A stretch of 64,000 nucleotides of DNA from Endosaccharibacter trunci (GTDB taxonomy: Bacteria > Pseudomonadota > Alphaproteobacteria > Acetobacterales > Acetobacteraceae). The translations under genes and the position numbers were made by a program. The stretch spans positions 21,391 to 85,390 of the forward strand of contig JAMSKV010000015.1 in the NCBI GenBank assembly GCA_024515975.1, read 5' to 3'. Each line of letters starts with the position of its first letter. Position 1 is the first letter of the stretch. Under the pieces are notes generated by a model, which was given only the letters and a program-made list of their open reading frames with translations, did no database searches and was not told the DNA's origin. Positions 17,484 to 27,061 of this stretch are shown here, piece after piece.

Positions 17484-17683
17484 ATGGTCCCGCGCAAGCG
17501 GGTTAAAAGGGAACGTCGTGAGTCTCGGCAGGGCTGTCGGCCCGGAGGCAAGTCGGCGGCTGCCCCCGCAACTGTCAGCGGCGAGTTGCCGGTCCGCCCG
17601 CCGAAAGCGGGCCCACTGAGCCGAAAGGCTTGGGAAGGGGGACCGGCCGCGTTGAGTCGCGAGCCAGGAGACCTGCCAGCGTC
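17484..17683 (+). promoter_or_regulatory. Cobalamin (B12) riboswitch
   Basis: The leader of the downstream TonB receptor gene carries the signature blocks of a cobalamin riboswitch in order: GGTCCCGCGCAAGCGGGTTAA, an AAAAGGGAA element, the GGGCTGTCGGCCCGGAGGC region, GGCTGCCCCCGCAACTGT, then CCACTG and a GGGAAGG element, and finally the B12 box GAGCCAGGAGACCTGCC at about 17661-17677. The aptamer ends about 50 bases before the ATG, so it likely controls translation initiation or early termination, shutting off the receptor when adenosylcobalamin is plentiful. Confidence 0.93.
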
Positions 17684-17730
17684 GCGCTGACACGCTGCCG
17701 GGCGGGGTGCACCGGGGGCTGGAGCCTACG

Positions 17731-19896
17731 ATGTTTCGCCGATCGAGCTTTCTCGGCGTAGTAGCGGTCGTCGTGCCGTCCGCTGCTGCCCCATCCGCCA
17801 ATGCCTGGGCTCAATCTTCATCCGCCCAGGAAACCGTGACCGTGACCGTGACCGCGTCCCGCCTCGACATGATGGGCCGCGCCATCACCGCCAGCCAAGG
17901 AACCGTCACCAAGAAGGAGCTGGATCTTCGGCCGGTTTATCGGGTCGGTCAGTTGCTCGAGGCCGTGCCCGGCCTCGTCGTCACGGTCCATTCCGGCGAA
18001 GGCAAGGCCAATCAGTACCTGATTCGTGGCTACAACCTGGACCACGGCACCGATATTGCAAACTTCATCGACGATATGCCGGTCAACCGCCCGACCAATG
18101 CGCATGGGCAGGGCTATTCGGACCTGAACTTCTTCATGGCGCCTCTGTTCAGCGGCATCGACTACACCAAGGGCCCTTATTTCGCTTCGATCGGTGATTT
18201 CGGCGCCGTGGCCTCGACCCATATCAGATTGCTCGACGAGTTGCCGAACCAGATCATCGCCAGCGCCGGAACGCTCGGCGACGAGGATTTGTTTGCCGGC
18301 GGCACCTACCATTTCACGAACGGTATGCGTCTGATCGCCGCCGGCGAACTCGGCCATGTCGATGGTGGTACGACGCCGCCGCAGAATTTCCGCAAGATCG
18401 CCTCGACCCTGCGCCTGTCTCAGGGCACCGACGCCGATGGCTACAGCCTCACCGGCATGTACTACAAGGGCCAAGGTCGCAACATCACCGATCAACCGTT
18501 GCGCGCGATCGATGGCGGCGTCATTGACAGGTTCGGCACGCTCGACCCGACAGACGGCAGCCAGTCCGAACGCTGGAGCGTTTCCAGCCATTATGGCGTC
18601 ACGAGTGAACACTGGGCCTTAAGTTCCAGCTTGTATCTGATCCACAGCACGATGGTTCTGTGGAACAATTTCACGCATCTGCTGGACGATCCTCTCAACG
18701 GCGATCAGGAGCAGCAGGACGAAACGCGCAGCACGGCCGGCGGACAGACGAACGCGACCTATCGTCGCGCTTTCTGGAACATCCGGACAGAAACGACCCT
18801 GGGCCTGCAGGACAGGTTCGACGACGACTATATCGACCGCCGCCACACCAGGGACCGCGTCGTTTTGCCGTATTGCAACGACGGCAACGGCGACTACAGC
18901 ATTGGCGTGTATGCCTGCACCGCTGACCGCGTCACCCTGAACGATCTGGGCCTCTACGGGCAGAACACGACCCGCTGGCTGCCCTGGCTTCGCACGGTGG
19001 CCGGTCTTCGCGAGGACTACCAGACCGCGACCGATCGCTCCGTCCTGTCCACAAATCCCTTTCTGGGCAGCGTGCATCAGCCGCTGTTCCAGCCGAAGGG
19101 CAGCATCGTGATCGGCCCATGGCGGGAAACCGAACTCTATTATAGCGCCGGCAAGGGGTTCCATTCCGACGACGTACGCGGCGTGCTGCAATCGGTGCCC
19201 TTGGAAGGCACCCAGCTCAACGCCGGACGCGCGCCGCTGCTCGCTTCGACCTTCGGACAGGAGATCGGCCTTCGCAATTCCTCGATCCCGCATCTGCAAT
19301 TGCAGGCCGCGATCTTCCGGCAGGATTTCACCTCCGAACAACAGTATGACCAGGATGCCGGACAGGATGTGGCGCAGGCGCCATCGCGTCGCGAAGGCGT
19401 CGAATTGTCGGCGCAATGGCGACCGCGCCACTGGATCGAGTTGAACGGCGACGTCGCCTTCGCGAAGGCGCGCTATTTCGAGAATGCCGCGACGTTGGCC
19501 AGCACATACGGCATCGCTGGGGGTGCCTATATCGCCAACGCTCCGAACGTCACCGGTTCGTTCGGCATACTTGTCGACGATCTCGGCCCCTGGTTCGGGG
19601 GCGTCGAGCAGCGCATCCTTGGCTCCTACCCCTTGACCGATGGCGTCAAATATCCGCGAGGGAAAGGCTATTCCGAGACGAATCTGGATGTCGGCTACAA
19701 GCTCACCCCCAAGCTGAAGCTCCAGCTATCGATCTACAATCTCTTCAACACCCATGCCGCCTCGGCCGAATATTACTACGCCACCGACATCAACGCGGCG
19801 GAGGTCGCGAAATACGGCACGAGCGGCGTCAGCGATTATCAGGTCCACTATCTCGAACCTCTCTCGGCGCGGCTTACTCTGACCGCCGGATTCTAG
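17731..19896 (+). CDS. TonB-dependent receptor under cobalamin riboswitch control
   Basis: A 721-residue outer-membrane receptor with signal peptide (cleavage near NAWAQ), plug domain (about 40-165) with VTASRLDMM, a QYLIRGYNLDHGTD strand and IDDMPVN, and a long beta-barrel ending in TAGF. The ATG at 17731 is chosen because it begins the signal peptide; an in-frame GTG at 17707 is less likely. Regulation by the B12 riboswitch suggests uptake of cobalamin, a precursor or a cobalt chelate. The barrel and plug do not look like classical BtuB, which is about 600 residues, so the ligand remains open. Confidence 0.9.
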   Translation: MFRRSSFLGVVAVVVPSAAAPSANAWAQSSSAQETVTVTVTASRLDMMGRAITASQGTVTKKELDLRPVYRVGQLLEAVPGLVVTVHSGEGKANQYLIRGYNLDHGTDIANFIDDMPVNRPTNAHGQGYSDLNFFMAPLFSGIDYTKGPYFASIGDFGAVASTHIRLLDELPNQIIASAGTLGDEDLFAGGTYHFTNGMRLIAAGELGHVDGGTTPPQNFRKIASTLRLSQGTDADGYSLTGMYYKGQGRNITDQPLRAIDGGVIDRFGTLDPTDGSQSERWSVSSHYGVTSEHWALSSSLYLIHSTMVLWNNFTHLLDDPLNGDQEQQDETRSTAGGQTNATYRRAFWNIRTETTLGLQDRFDDDYIDRRHTRDRVVLPYCNDGNGDYSIGVYACTADRVTLNDLGLYGQNTTRWLPWLRTVAGLREDYQTATDRSVLSTNPFLGSVHQPLFQPKGSIVIGPWRETELYYSAGKGFHSDDVRGVLQSVPLEGTQLNAGRAPLLASTFGQEIGLRNSSIPHLQLQAAIFRQDFTSEQQYDQDAGQDVAQAPSRREGVELSAQWRPRHWIELNGDVAFAKARYFENAATLASTYGIAGGAYIANAPNVTGSFGILVDDLGPWFGGVEQRILGSYPLTDGVKYPRGKGYSETNLDVGYKLTPKLKLQLSIYNLFNTHAASAEYYYATDINAAEVAKYGTSGVSDYQVHYLEPLSARLTLTAGF

Positions 19897-20153
19897 CCGG
19901 TCCCACCCAAGGACGGCTGCATAGACAACATCGACGCTGCCGCCTGCACACGGCTCGGCGCTTCTTTGGAAAATCGCCGATACTGCGGCCGGCCGAACGC
20001 GACGCAAGTCGCGTCCCGGCGCGCGGCTGCAACGGGCGGCGATGCGCCGCCCCTGCGCTCGCGTTTGGTTCCATGTGCCGCCGGTTCTCCCCGGCGAAAC
20101 GGACAGGATTCTCTTTCTGCTGGGAAGAATGGGCTTGTAAGCGGCTGCACCCG

Positions 20154-21764
20154 TCAGAAGCGGAACGACAATGTCGACAGATAATAGGTGCCGTCCGAGG
20201 CTCCGGCGCGCGCCAGCGATCGGGACACGAAGGCGCGCGCGAGATCGTGGCTCCAGGTCAGGTGATGCGTGATGCGCCAGCCGAAATTCACCTGCGGCAC
20301 GGTGCCGACGAAGCCGCCGGAGAAATTCGCGCGATAGGCATAGGCCTTGCCCGAAGAGAAGACGGCGTCGTTCGTGCTGTCGCGCCACAGGATCGGAACG
20401 CGGAAGCGCAGCAGCGTCGTGCCGCTGGGCGTGAATTCCACCGTCGGCGCGATGCTGATCAGGTTCGACTCGCCGAAATAGGTGGTGGTGTCGAGATAGT
20501 TCGAGGACGGATTGAACGGCGTCGCGTAGGTTCCGACGTCGCCGCTGCGCTTGCGATCGTCGCCGCCGGAGAACAGATCGGCCTGCAGGCCGAGCAGCGG
20601 TCGCCCGTAGAGCTGCGCGAACCGCCAGCCGAAGAAGCTGTTGATGGCGTAGGCATCGACATTGCGGGACTGCGCCGATTTTGCCGGCGTGAAATACCCG
20701 CCCTGATGGATGCCGCCGATCGAGAATTCGATCGGCCCCGCGCGTCCCCACAACCGGGTGCCGACATTGTCGCGCCGGCTGGAACCCGTTTGCGTCCCGG
20801 TGGCCGTCGCGATCGCGTTGGTGCCGTTGCCGAGCAGATAGCCGATATAGAACACGTCGAGGAAGACGTGCCCCGGCTGCTTCAGCCACGTGAAATCCGG
20901 CAGGGCGTAGGAGCCGAGACCGCCGAACAGGCGCGTGCCCCAGTTCGGGCGATCCGCGAACATCGCCGGGGGCGTGATGTTGGTTTGCACGAAATCCCAC
21001 GCGTCGAACCGGATTCGCGGCCATACCGCATAGCCGCGAACGCCGTTGTAGGACAAAGGAAGATTCGGTGTTTCGCGCAGATACAGCACGTAGTTCGGCG
21101 CATCCAGGAACTCCTGCCGCCCGAACATCACCCCCGTTTTCGCGCCGAGCAGCTTCGCCTTGGCCTCGACGAAGAGCTGCTGCACGTCGAGACGCGTGCG
21201 GTAGGATGCGGAATAGCCGTAGCCGCCCCATCCCGCCGCATCGCCGTTCACGAGCTCGCCATAGACGCGGAGATGCTCGCCCAGATGCAGATCGGCGCCC
21301 AGAAGATTGCGCACGGTCATGCGCCCGGAATCGTTCGGCTTCTGCGTGCCGAGGAAGGGTCTGTTCTCGAACCAGTTCTTCAGGCGGCTTTCGCCGGATA
21401 AGGTCAGATAGATCGATCCCGGATCGTTCAGGCGGATGAATTTCAGCGGATCGAACGGATCGTTGCGCAGCTTGCGATCGCGCAGCGCCGACCAGTCCTC
21501 GGCCCAGCGCACCGCCCCGTAGCGCGCCACCGGCCCGAACCCGGCGGGCGACCCGTCGAGCTGATTGAACACCCCCCAGTCCCCGGTATGGATACTGCCG
21601 GGCGCCTGCGCGCGCGTCGGGTTGGTGCGCGTCTGCGGAAGGGCCGAGAACTGCGGCGTGGTGTGCAGCGTGGCGGAATGGCCCTGGGCGCGGGCATGGC
21701 CGGCCAAAGCCAGCACGGCCGCGCCGGACAGGAGAACGAGGCGCGGACGACCTGGCAGCTTCAT
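20154..21764 (-). CDS. Alginate-export-family outer-membrane porin
   Basis: A 536-residue beta-barrel protein with a signal peptide (cleavage after GHARA). The mature part matches the alginate_exp family: EDWSALRD near the N-terminus, a GRQEF motif in the barrel, GVRGY, and a C-terminal aromatic strand (YYLSTLSFRF). Such porins in acetic acid bacteria probably let sugar acids or other anions across the outer membrane. It converges with the B12-controlled receptor gene and is divergent from the glucan genes, with a 470-base spacer. Confidence 0.88.
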   Translation of the reverse strand: MKLPGRPRLVLLSGAAVLALAGHARAQGHSATLHTTPQFSALPQTRTNPTRAQAPGSIHTGDWGVFNQLDGSPAGFGPVARYGAVRWAEDWSALRDRKLRNDPFDPLKFIRLNDPGSIYLTLSGESRLKNWFENRPFLGTQKPNDSGRMTVRNLLGADLHLGEHLRVYGELVNGDAAGWGGYGYSASYRTRLDVQQLFVEAKAKLLGAKTGVMFGRQEFLDAPNYVLYLRETPNLPLSYNGVRGYAVWPRIRFDAWDFVQTNITPPAMFADRPNWGTRLFGGLGSYALPDFTWLKQPGHVFLDVFYIGYLLGNGTNAIATATGTQTGSSRRDNVGTRLWGRAGPIEFSIGGIHQGGYFTPAKSAQSRNVDAYAINSFFGWRFAQLYGRPLLGLQADLFSGGDDRKRSGDVGTYATPFNPSSNYLDTTTYFGESNLISIAPTVEFTPSGTTLLRFRVPILWRDSTNDAVFSSGKAYAYRANFSGGFVGTVPQVNFGWRITHHLTWSHDLARAFVSRSLARAGASDGTYYLSTLSFRF

Positions 21765-22236
21765 GACCGTGGCATTCGAACGTGGTTTTCGAATGCAACG
21801 ATTGCAGATCGTTCTTTCTGGCGCAAGTCCGTAACGATCTCGGTGATCGCTGTGGTTCTGTCTGCCTAGGGCCCGCTCTAGGCCGTTCGGCCGCCGTGGA
21901 ATCCATGCCCCCCCTTGATGCCTCCGGAGGGCGGGAGGGCTGGTAATCACCGAATGTTCGCCCCGTCCAGGGTCTTTCGATGCGGCGCGGCTTTGCCGGA
22001 TTGCCGAATGCGCAGAGCGACCGTCGCTGGCGTCAGCGATTCTGGCGGGGGTCCGGTTCGTGGCGGCGATCCGCTTATCGTCGGCGCGCCGTTACGCGAG
22101 CGGGCCGAATGGCGGCCGGCGCGGTCCTGGCGCCGTTATCCGGATATCGCTTCGTGCCATCACCCTCAAATTGCCATGACGCACCGGCAACTGATACTGC
22201 AAGGACTTCGTCGAAATCGCTGCGAGGGGAACAGGC
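21765..22236. other. Long intergenic region upstream of the glucan operon
   Basis: About 470 bases lie between the divergent porin and opgG/D. No supported gene is seen. The spacer should hold the promoters of both transcripts, but no confident -35/-10 pair, operator or terminator is visible to me. The start-proximal part carries GAGGGG in front of the opgG/D TTG start. Confidence 0.5.
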
Positions 22237-23763
22237 TTGAGCTTAACCAGACGCGACTTGGTTCGCACCGGCGCGGGCGCTTCGCTCGCCATCATGGCGG
22301 CACGCCACGCGCGCGCGGCCAATGCGGACCTGCCGGCGCCCGGCCCGTTCGACGCCTCCACCGTGCGCAGGCTGGCGCAGAGCATGGCGCGCCATGCCTA
22401 CCAGCCGCCCGACGAGCATCTGCCCGGTCCGATCGACTCGCTCGATTTCGACCAGTATCGCGGCATCCGTTTCAAGAAGGAAAGCGCGCTCTGGCGCGGA
22501 CAGAACCTCGATTTCCAGGTGGAATTCCTGCCGCGCGGCTTCCTGTATCGCCCGCGCATCGACATGTTCGAGGTCAAGGACGGCAAGGCCGACGCGATCG
22601 GCTACGACCCCGACCTGTTCACCTATGACGACATCAAGCTGCGCGTCACCGATCCGATCGGCTTCGCCGGCTTCCGCCTGCACTACCCGATCAACCGCCC
22701 GGATTATTTCGACGAGATCGCGGTGTTCCTGGGCGCGTCCTATTTCCGCGCCGTCGCCAAGGGGCAGGAATACGGCCTGTCCGCGCGCGGCTTCGCCAAC
22801 GGTACCGGCGAGCAGAAGGAGGAATTCGCGCTGTTCCGCGCCTTCTGGCTGGAAAAGCCGCAGCCCGGCGTGACCGCCGTCGTGGTGCACGCTCTGCTCG
22901 ACAGCCCCACCGTCACCGGCGCCTATCGCTTCACCATTCGTCCCGGTGACGAAACCATCTTCGATGTGGAAACCACGCTCTATCCGCGCAAGGAGATCCG
23001 CTCGTCCGGCATCGCGCCGCTCACCGGGATGTTCTATTTCGGCCCCAACGATCACGCCCATGTCGACGATGCCCGCACGGCGGCGCATGACAGCGAAGGC
23101 CTGTCGATGTGGAACGGCAAGGGCGACCAGATCTGGCGTCCGCTGACCAACCCGATCGACCTCCAGTTCAGCGCCTTTGCCGACACCGCACCGAAGGGCT
23201 TCGGCCTGATGCAGCGCGGCCGCTCTTTCGCCGATTTCGAGGATCTGGCGCTCGACTACCAGAAGCGTCCGTCTCTGTGGATCGAGCCGATCGGCGACTG
23301 GGGCGACGGCTCCATCGATCTGGTGGAATTGCCGACGCCGAACGAGGTCAACGACAACATCGTCGCCTTCTGGCGTCCCAAGGCGCCGCTCGCGGCGGGC
23401 GGCGAATATTCCTTCACCTATCGCATGCACTGGTGCTGGGATAATCCCTGGACCACGACACTGGCCCGGATCTCGAGCACGCGCATCGGCGCCACGGACG
23501 ACCGCAAGGGCCGCTTCGTGATGATCGACTTCACCGGCGAGAAGCTGCGCACGCTGGGGCTGGATGCCAAACTGCACGCCGATATCGGCGTCAGTACGGG
23601 CGAGATCCGCAACGTGGTCGTGGTGCCGAACCCGTATATCCAGGGCTGGCGAGTCACCTTCGAGTTCTACCCGGGCGGCGCCAAGCTGGTGGAACTGCAC
23701 GGCACGCTGAACAACGACCAGGGCCCGTTGTCCGAACTCTGGGCCTATCGTTGGACCCCGTGA
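22237..23763 (+). CDS. opgG: OpgG/OpgD-family periplasmic glucan biosynthesis protein
   Basis: A 508-residue periplasmic protein that shapes the beta-glucan backbone. The TTG start has GAGGGG eight bases before it. The N-terminus is a twin-arginine signal (SLTRRDLVRTG), which is the OpgD rather than the OpgG pattern; OpgG and OpgD are homologous, so the symbol is tentative. Conserved blocks include YQPPDEHLP, YRGIRFKKE, FLYRPRIDMFEV and WCWDNP. It overlaps opgH, so the pair is translationally coupled. Confidence 0.93.
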   Translation: MSLTRRDLVRTGAGASLAIMAARHARAANADLPAPGPFDASTVRRLAQSMARHAYQPPDEHLPGPIDSLDFDQYRGIRFKKESALWRGQNLDFQVEFLPRGFLYRPRIDMFEVKDGKADAIGYDPDLFTYDDIKLRVTDPIGFAGFRLHYPINRPDYFDEIAVFLGASYFRAVAKGQEYGLSARGFANGTGEQKEEFALFRAFWLEKPQPGVTAVVVHALLDSPTVTGAYRFTIRPGDETIFDVETTLYPRKEIRSSGIAPLTGMFYFGPNDHAHVDDARTAAHDSEGLSMWNGKGDQIWRPLTNPIDLQFSAFADTAPKGFGLMQRGRSFADFEDLALDYQKRPSLWIEPIGDWGDGSIDLVELPTPNEVNDNIVAFWRPKAPLAAGGEYSFTYRMHWCWDNPWTTTLARISSTRIGATDDRKGRFVMIDFTGEKLRTLGLDAKLHADIGVSTGEIRNVVVVPNPYIQGWRVTFEFYPGGAKLVELHGTLNNDQGPLSELWAYRWTP

Positions 23764-25949
23764 CCGTCCTCCCTGGCGCCCCCCCAGATGCCCCGCTGAG
23801 CGCTCCCCTGGCTGCCCACGGGCTCGACCGCTTTCCGGCCCTGCCACCGGAAGCGCCTCTGCACATGCCGGTGCAGTCGCTGGACGAAGCGCCCGAGCGT
23901 GGAGACGCGCCGGAAACCCGCCCGGCCGGCCTGTTCCTGCGCCGTCTGTTCGTGATCGGCGGCGCGATCCTGCTCACCGCGTTCGGCGCGTACGAGATGT
24001 ATTTCGTGCTGAACGGCAATGGCGCCAACACGCTCGGCATCATGGTGCTGGCGCTGTTCGTGGTGCTGTTCGCCTGGATCGCGCTGGCCTTCACCTCCTC
24101 GCTGGGCGGCTTCGCCTCCATGCTCTCGGGCGGCGGCCTCGGCCTCGGCATTTCCCGCGACGGTCCGCTGCCCGCGCTGCGCAGCCGCACCGCCCTGCTG
24201 CTGCCGACCTACAACGAAAGCCCGAGCCGGGTGATGGCGGGCCTGCGCGCCATCTTCGAGAGCCTGCGCGAGACCGGGCGTCTCGACGCGTTCGACCTGT
24301 TCATCCTGTCCGACACCACCAACCCGGATGTCTGGCTGGAAGAAGAGGCCGCCTTCCTGCGTCTGCGCGAGGCCGTCGATGGGCACGCGCGCATCTTCTA
24401 TCGCCGCCGCGCCAAGAATACCGAGCGCAAGGCCGGCAATGTCGGCGAATGGGTGCGCCGCTGGGGCGCGGCCTATCCGCAGATGGTCACGCTCGACGCC
24501 GACAGCGTCATGGAGGGCGCGACCATCGTGCGGATCGCCGCGGCGATGGAGGCGCATCCGGGCGTGGGGCTGATCCAGACCCTGCCGGTGATCGTCAACG
24601 GCTCCACCCTGTTCGCGCGCATGCAGCAATTCGCCGGCCGTGTGTACGGTCCGCTGATCGCGGCGGGGATCGCCTGGTGGCACGGTTCCGAGGGCAATTA
24701 CTGGGGCCACAACGCCATCATCCGCACGCGCGCCTTCGCCGAACAGGCCGGGCTGCCGGTGCTGAAGGGACGCCGCCCGATCGGCGGACACATCCTCAGC
24801 CATGATTTCGTGGAGGCCGCGCTGATGCGGCGCGCCGGCTGGGCCATCCATATGGTCCCGGCGCTGCCGGGCTCGTTCGAGGAGAGCCCGCCTTCGCTGA
24901 CCGACATCGCCATTCGCGACCGGCGCTGGTGCCAGGGCAATCTCCAGCATGCCGGCGTGCTGCCGGCCCGCGGGCTGCACTGGGTCAGCCGGCTGCATCT
25001 GCTGATGGGAATCGGGTCCTACATCACCTCGCCCTTGTGGCTGATCTTCCTGCTCTGCGGCATCCTGATCTCGATCCAGGCCCGCTTCGTGAAGCCGGAA
25101 TATTTCGGAGACAGCAAGCTGCTGTTCCCGAACTGGCCGCAGGTCGATCCGGTGCTCGCCAAATGGGTGTTCATCGGCACCATGGCCGTGCTGCTGGCGC
25201 CCAAGCTGCTCGCCTATCTGGTTCTGCTTCTCAAGCCGGAGGATCGTCGCGGCGCGGGCGGCGCGGTGCGTGCGCTGCTCAGCCTGCTGCTGGAAACGCT
25301 GATCGGCGGGCTGATCGCCCCGGTGGCGATGCTGATCCAGACCAGCGGCGTGATCTCCATCCTGGCCGGCCGGGACTCCGGCTGGAACGCGCAGCGTCGC
25401 GACGACGGGCATATCCCGCTTTCCGTCGTCTGGTCCGGCTATTGGCGCTACATGGTGTTCGGCATCGTGCTCGCGGCGATCGCCTGGCTGGTTTCCCCGG
25501 CGCTGTTCCTGTGGATGTCGCCGGTGCTGATCGGCCTGGCGCTGGCGGTGCCGCTGGTCTCGCTCACGGCGGGGCGGGATCTCGGTCTGGCGCTGGGTCG
25601 TGCCGGGCTGCTGCGCATCCCGGAAGAAACCGCGCCACCCGCCGTTCTGTCCCGCGCCGTCGCCCTGCAGCGCGCCGGCATGGATCTGGAACCGGGCGAA
25701 TCTCTGCGCCGTCTGCTGCGCGACCCGGTGCTGCTCGATGCCCATAGCGCCATGTTGCCGCCGCCGCGCCGGCGCGGCGTCGATCCGTTCGACCCCGTGC
25801 TGGCGCTGGGCCTCGCCAAGCTGGATGAGGCCGACGATCTCGCCCGCGCATTGAAGTTGCTGTCGCCGGCGGAGCGGGCAGCGGTGCTCGGCGACAGGCA
25901 GGGGCTCGACCGGCTGGTGGGGCTGGCGGAAACGGGTGCGAGGACGTGA
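23760..25949 (+). CDS. opgH: OpgH-family membrane glucosyltransferase
   Basis: The inner-membrane GT2 enzyme that polymerises UDP-glucose into periplasmic glucan and pushes it across the membrane. The GTG start overlaps the opgG/D stop; a TTG at 23751 in the same frame is possible. The GT domain (about 135-385) has LPTYNE, the DAD motif in TLDADSVM, SHDFVEAAL and the RRWCQGNLQH acceptor motif, flanked by about eight transmembrane helices. At 729 residues it is shorter than the 847-residue E. coli MdoH. Downstream lies a palindromic element. Confidence 0.95.
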   Translation: MTVLPGAPPDAPLSAPLAAHGLDRFPALPPEAPLHMPVQSLDEAPERGDAPETRPAGLFLRRLFVIGGAILLTAFGAYEMYFVLNGNGANTLGIMVLALFVVLFAWIALAFTSSLGGFASMLSGGGLGLGISRDGPLPALRSRTALLLPTYNESPSRVMAGLRAIFESLRETGRLDAFDLFILSDTTNPDVWLEEEAAFLRLREAVDGHARIFYRRRAKNTERKAGNVGEWVRRWGAAYPQMVTLDADSVMEGATIVRIAAAMEAHPGVGLIQTLPVIVNGSTLFARMQQFAGRVYGPLIAAGIAWWHGSEGNYWGHNAIIRTRAFAEQAGLPVLKGRRPIGGHILSHDFVEAALMRRAGWAIHMVPALPGSFEESPPSLTDIAIRDRRWCQGNLQHAGVLPARGLHWVSRLHLLMGIGSYITSPLWLIFLLCGILISIQARFVKPEYFGDSKLLFPNWPQVDPVLAKWVFIGTMAVLLAPKLLAYLVLLLKPEDRRGAGGAVRALLSLLLETLIGGLIAPVAMLIQTSGVISILAGRDSGWNAQRRDDGHIPLSVVWSGYWRYMVFGIVLAAIAWLVSPALFLWMSPVLIGLALAVPLVSLTAGRDLGLALGRAGLLRIPEETAPPAVLSRAVALQRAGMDLEPGESLRRLLRDPVLLDAHSAMLPPPRRRGVDPFDPVLALGLAKLDEADDLARALKLLSPAERAAVLGDRQGLDRLVGLAETGART

Positions 25950-25950
25950 G

Positions 25951-26044
25951 GGTTCTTCTCTTGTGAGAGAGGAGAACCAAAAGGACGTTTGTCCGTCGGG
26001 TCGGGACTCGCGGCTGGGCCTGGATCCAGCCTTTGGTTCTTGCC
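25951..26044. repeat. Palindromic intergenic element, copy 1
   Basis: Located between the convergent opgH and GNAT genes. A hairpin with arms GGTTCTTCTC and GAGGAGAACC at 25951-25978 leads into AAAAGGACGTTTGTCCG and a decayed right half ending CCTTTGGTTCTTG. It resembles the better-preserved copies at 29.7, 41.7, 54.2 and 57.5 kb, but the central inverted repeat is degenerate. Probably works as a two-way transcription terminator. Confidence 0.55.
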
Positions 26045-26045
26045 C

Positions 26046-26549
26046 TCAGCCGTCCCACTGCATGGCGGTGGCGCCCGCGCCGTAGCACTGCGGCAGGGCG
26101 TCGTCGATCGGCCGGAAGCCGGCCGTTTCCCAGTAGGGCAGGGCGTTCCCCACCGCCGCCAGACGCATCCGGCGCAAGCCCAGCCCCAGGGCGTCGCCGC
26201 GCAGGAGCAGAAGCGCCGCCCGGCCCAGCTTCCGCCCCCGCACCTCCGGCAGCAGCGCCAAATCATGCAGCCAGTAATGCTCCGGCGCGTCCGGCAGGGC
26301 AGGCAGGACGCGGTCCAGCAGCGGCGGCTCCCCGCGCCACGGATGGCCGATCGCATATCCGACCGGCGCCCCGTCCAACTCCGCCAGCCGCACCCCGCTC
26401 GGATGCAGCGCCAGACGGTTCGCGAACACCTCCGGTCGCTCCGGATAGTCCGGGTGGATGAGCCCGGCCAGGCGGTCGATCGCCGGCAGGTCCGGCTCTC
26501 CGGCCTGCCGCCAGATCCTCAGCACCTCATGCGCCAGATGCAACGTCAT
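26046..26549 (-). CDS. GNAT-family N-acetyltransferase
   Basis: A 167-residue acetyltransferase with a DLALLPEVRGRKLGRAAL motif that forms the acetyl-CoA binding loop and the typical C-terminal VGNALPYWETAGF strand-helix. The ATG at 26549 is preferred over the upstream frame because it begins the beta1 region. The substrate cannot be told. It converges with opgH, separated by a palindromic element. Confidence 0.88.
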   Translation of the reverse strand: MTLHLAHEVLRIWRQAGEPDLPAIDRLAGLIHPDYPERPEVFANRLALHPSGVRLAELDGAPVGYAIGHPWRGEPPLLDRVLPALPDAPEHYWLHDLALLPEVRGRKLGRAALLLLRGDALGLGLRRMRLAAVGNALPYWETAGFRPIDDALPQCYGAGATAMQWDG

Positions 26550-26689
26550 CGAAGCTCCACATCGAACCGTCTTGGGACGGGTTATATCCCTGCCCACCGG
26601 ATGAACCCGAACGCACTCCCTGCGTTTGCGTCGCTCTGCCCGGCATGGATGGGCAGGACGACGGTGGCTACGAGGACTGAGCGACGACC

Positions 26690-26917
26690 ATGACCAAGAG
26701 CGAAATCGTCGAGGTGGATGGCGTGTTCGTGGGGGCGGCGATCCAGCAGCCCGACAGCACGCAGCATCGCTTCTTCGCCACCCATGACCGTGTACGGCCC
26801 TTGCACGGCGCCACCATGCCCAGCCTGGCCGCCATTCGCCATCAGGCCGCCCGGCATTTCCGGGGCATTCCCAATGCCGCCGAGGCGATCGTCTTCTCGC
26901 AGACCTACGCCCGCTGA
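26690..26917 (+). CDS. Small conserved-type protein of unknown function
   Basis: A 75-residue soluble protein beginning MTKSEIVEVDGVFVG, with RFFATHDRVRPLHGATMPSL in the middle, a layout I associate with short uncharacterised proteins of acetic acid bacteria. It looks like a small beta-rich domain followed by a helix. Function unknown. It stands alone between the GNAT gene (divergent) and a DUF2628 gene. Confidence 0.65.
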   Translation: MTKSEIVEVDGVFVGAAIQQPDSTQHRFFATHDRVRPLHGATMPSLAAIRHQAARHFRGIPNAAEAIVFSQTYAR

Positions 26918-27061
26918 CGCGCGGGACCGGTCCGGAACTCGAACCCTCGCCTCACCGCCCTCTTACAGCCTGAAGTTGTTCGGGGGCGATCCATTTCCCC
27001 GGTTTGCATCCAAACGCTGTCTCTGACGTTCTGCTTCCGAAACGCAGAACGCGAGCATGAG

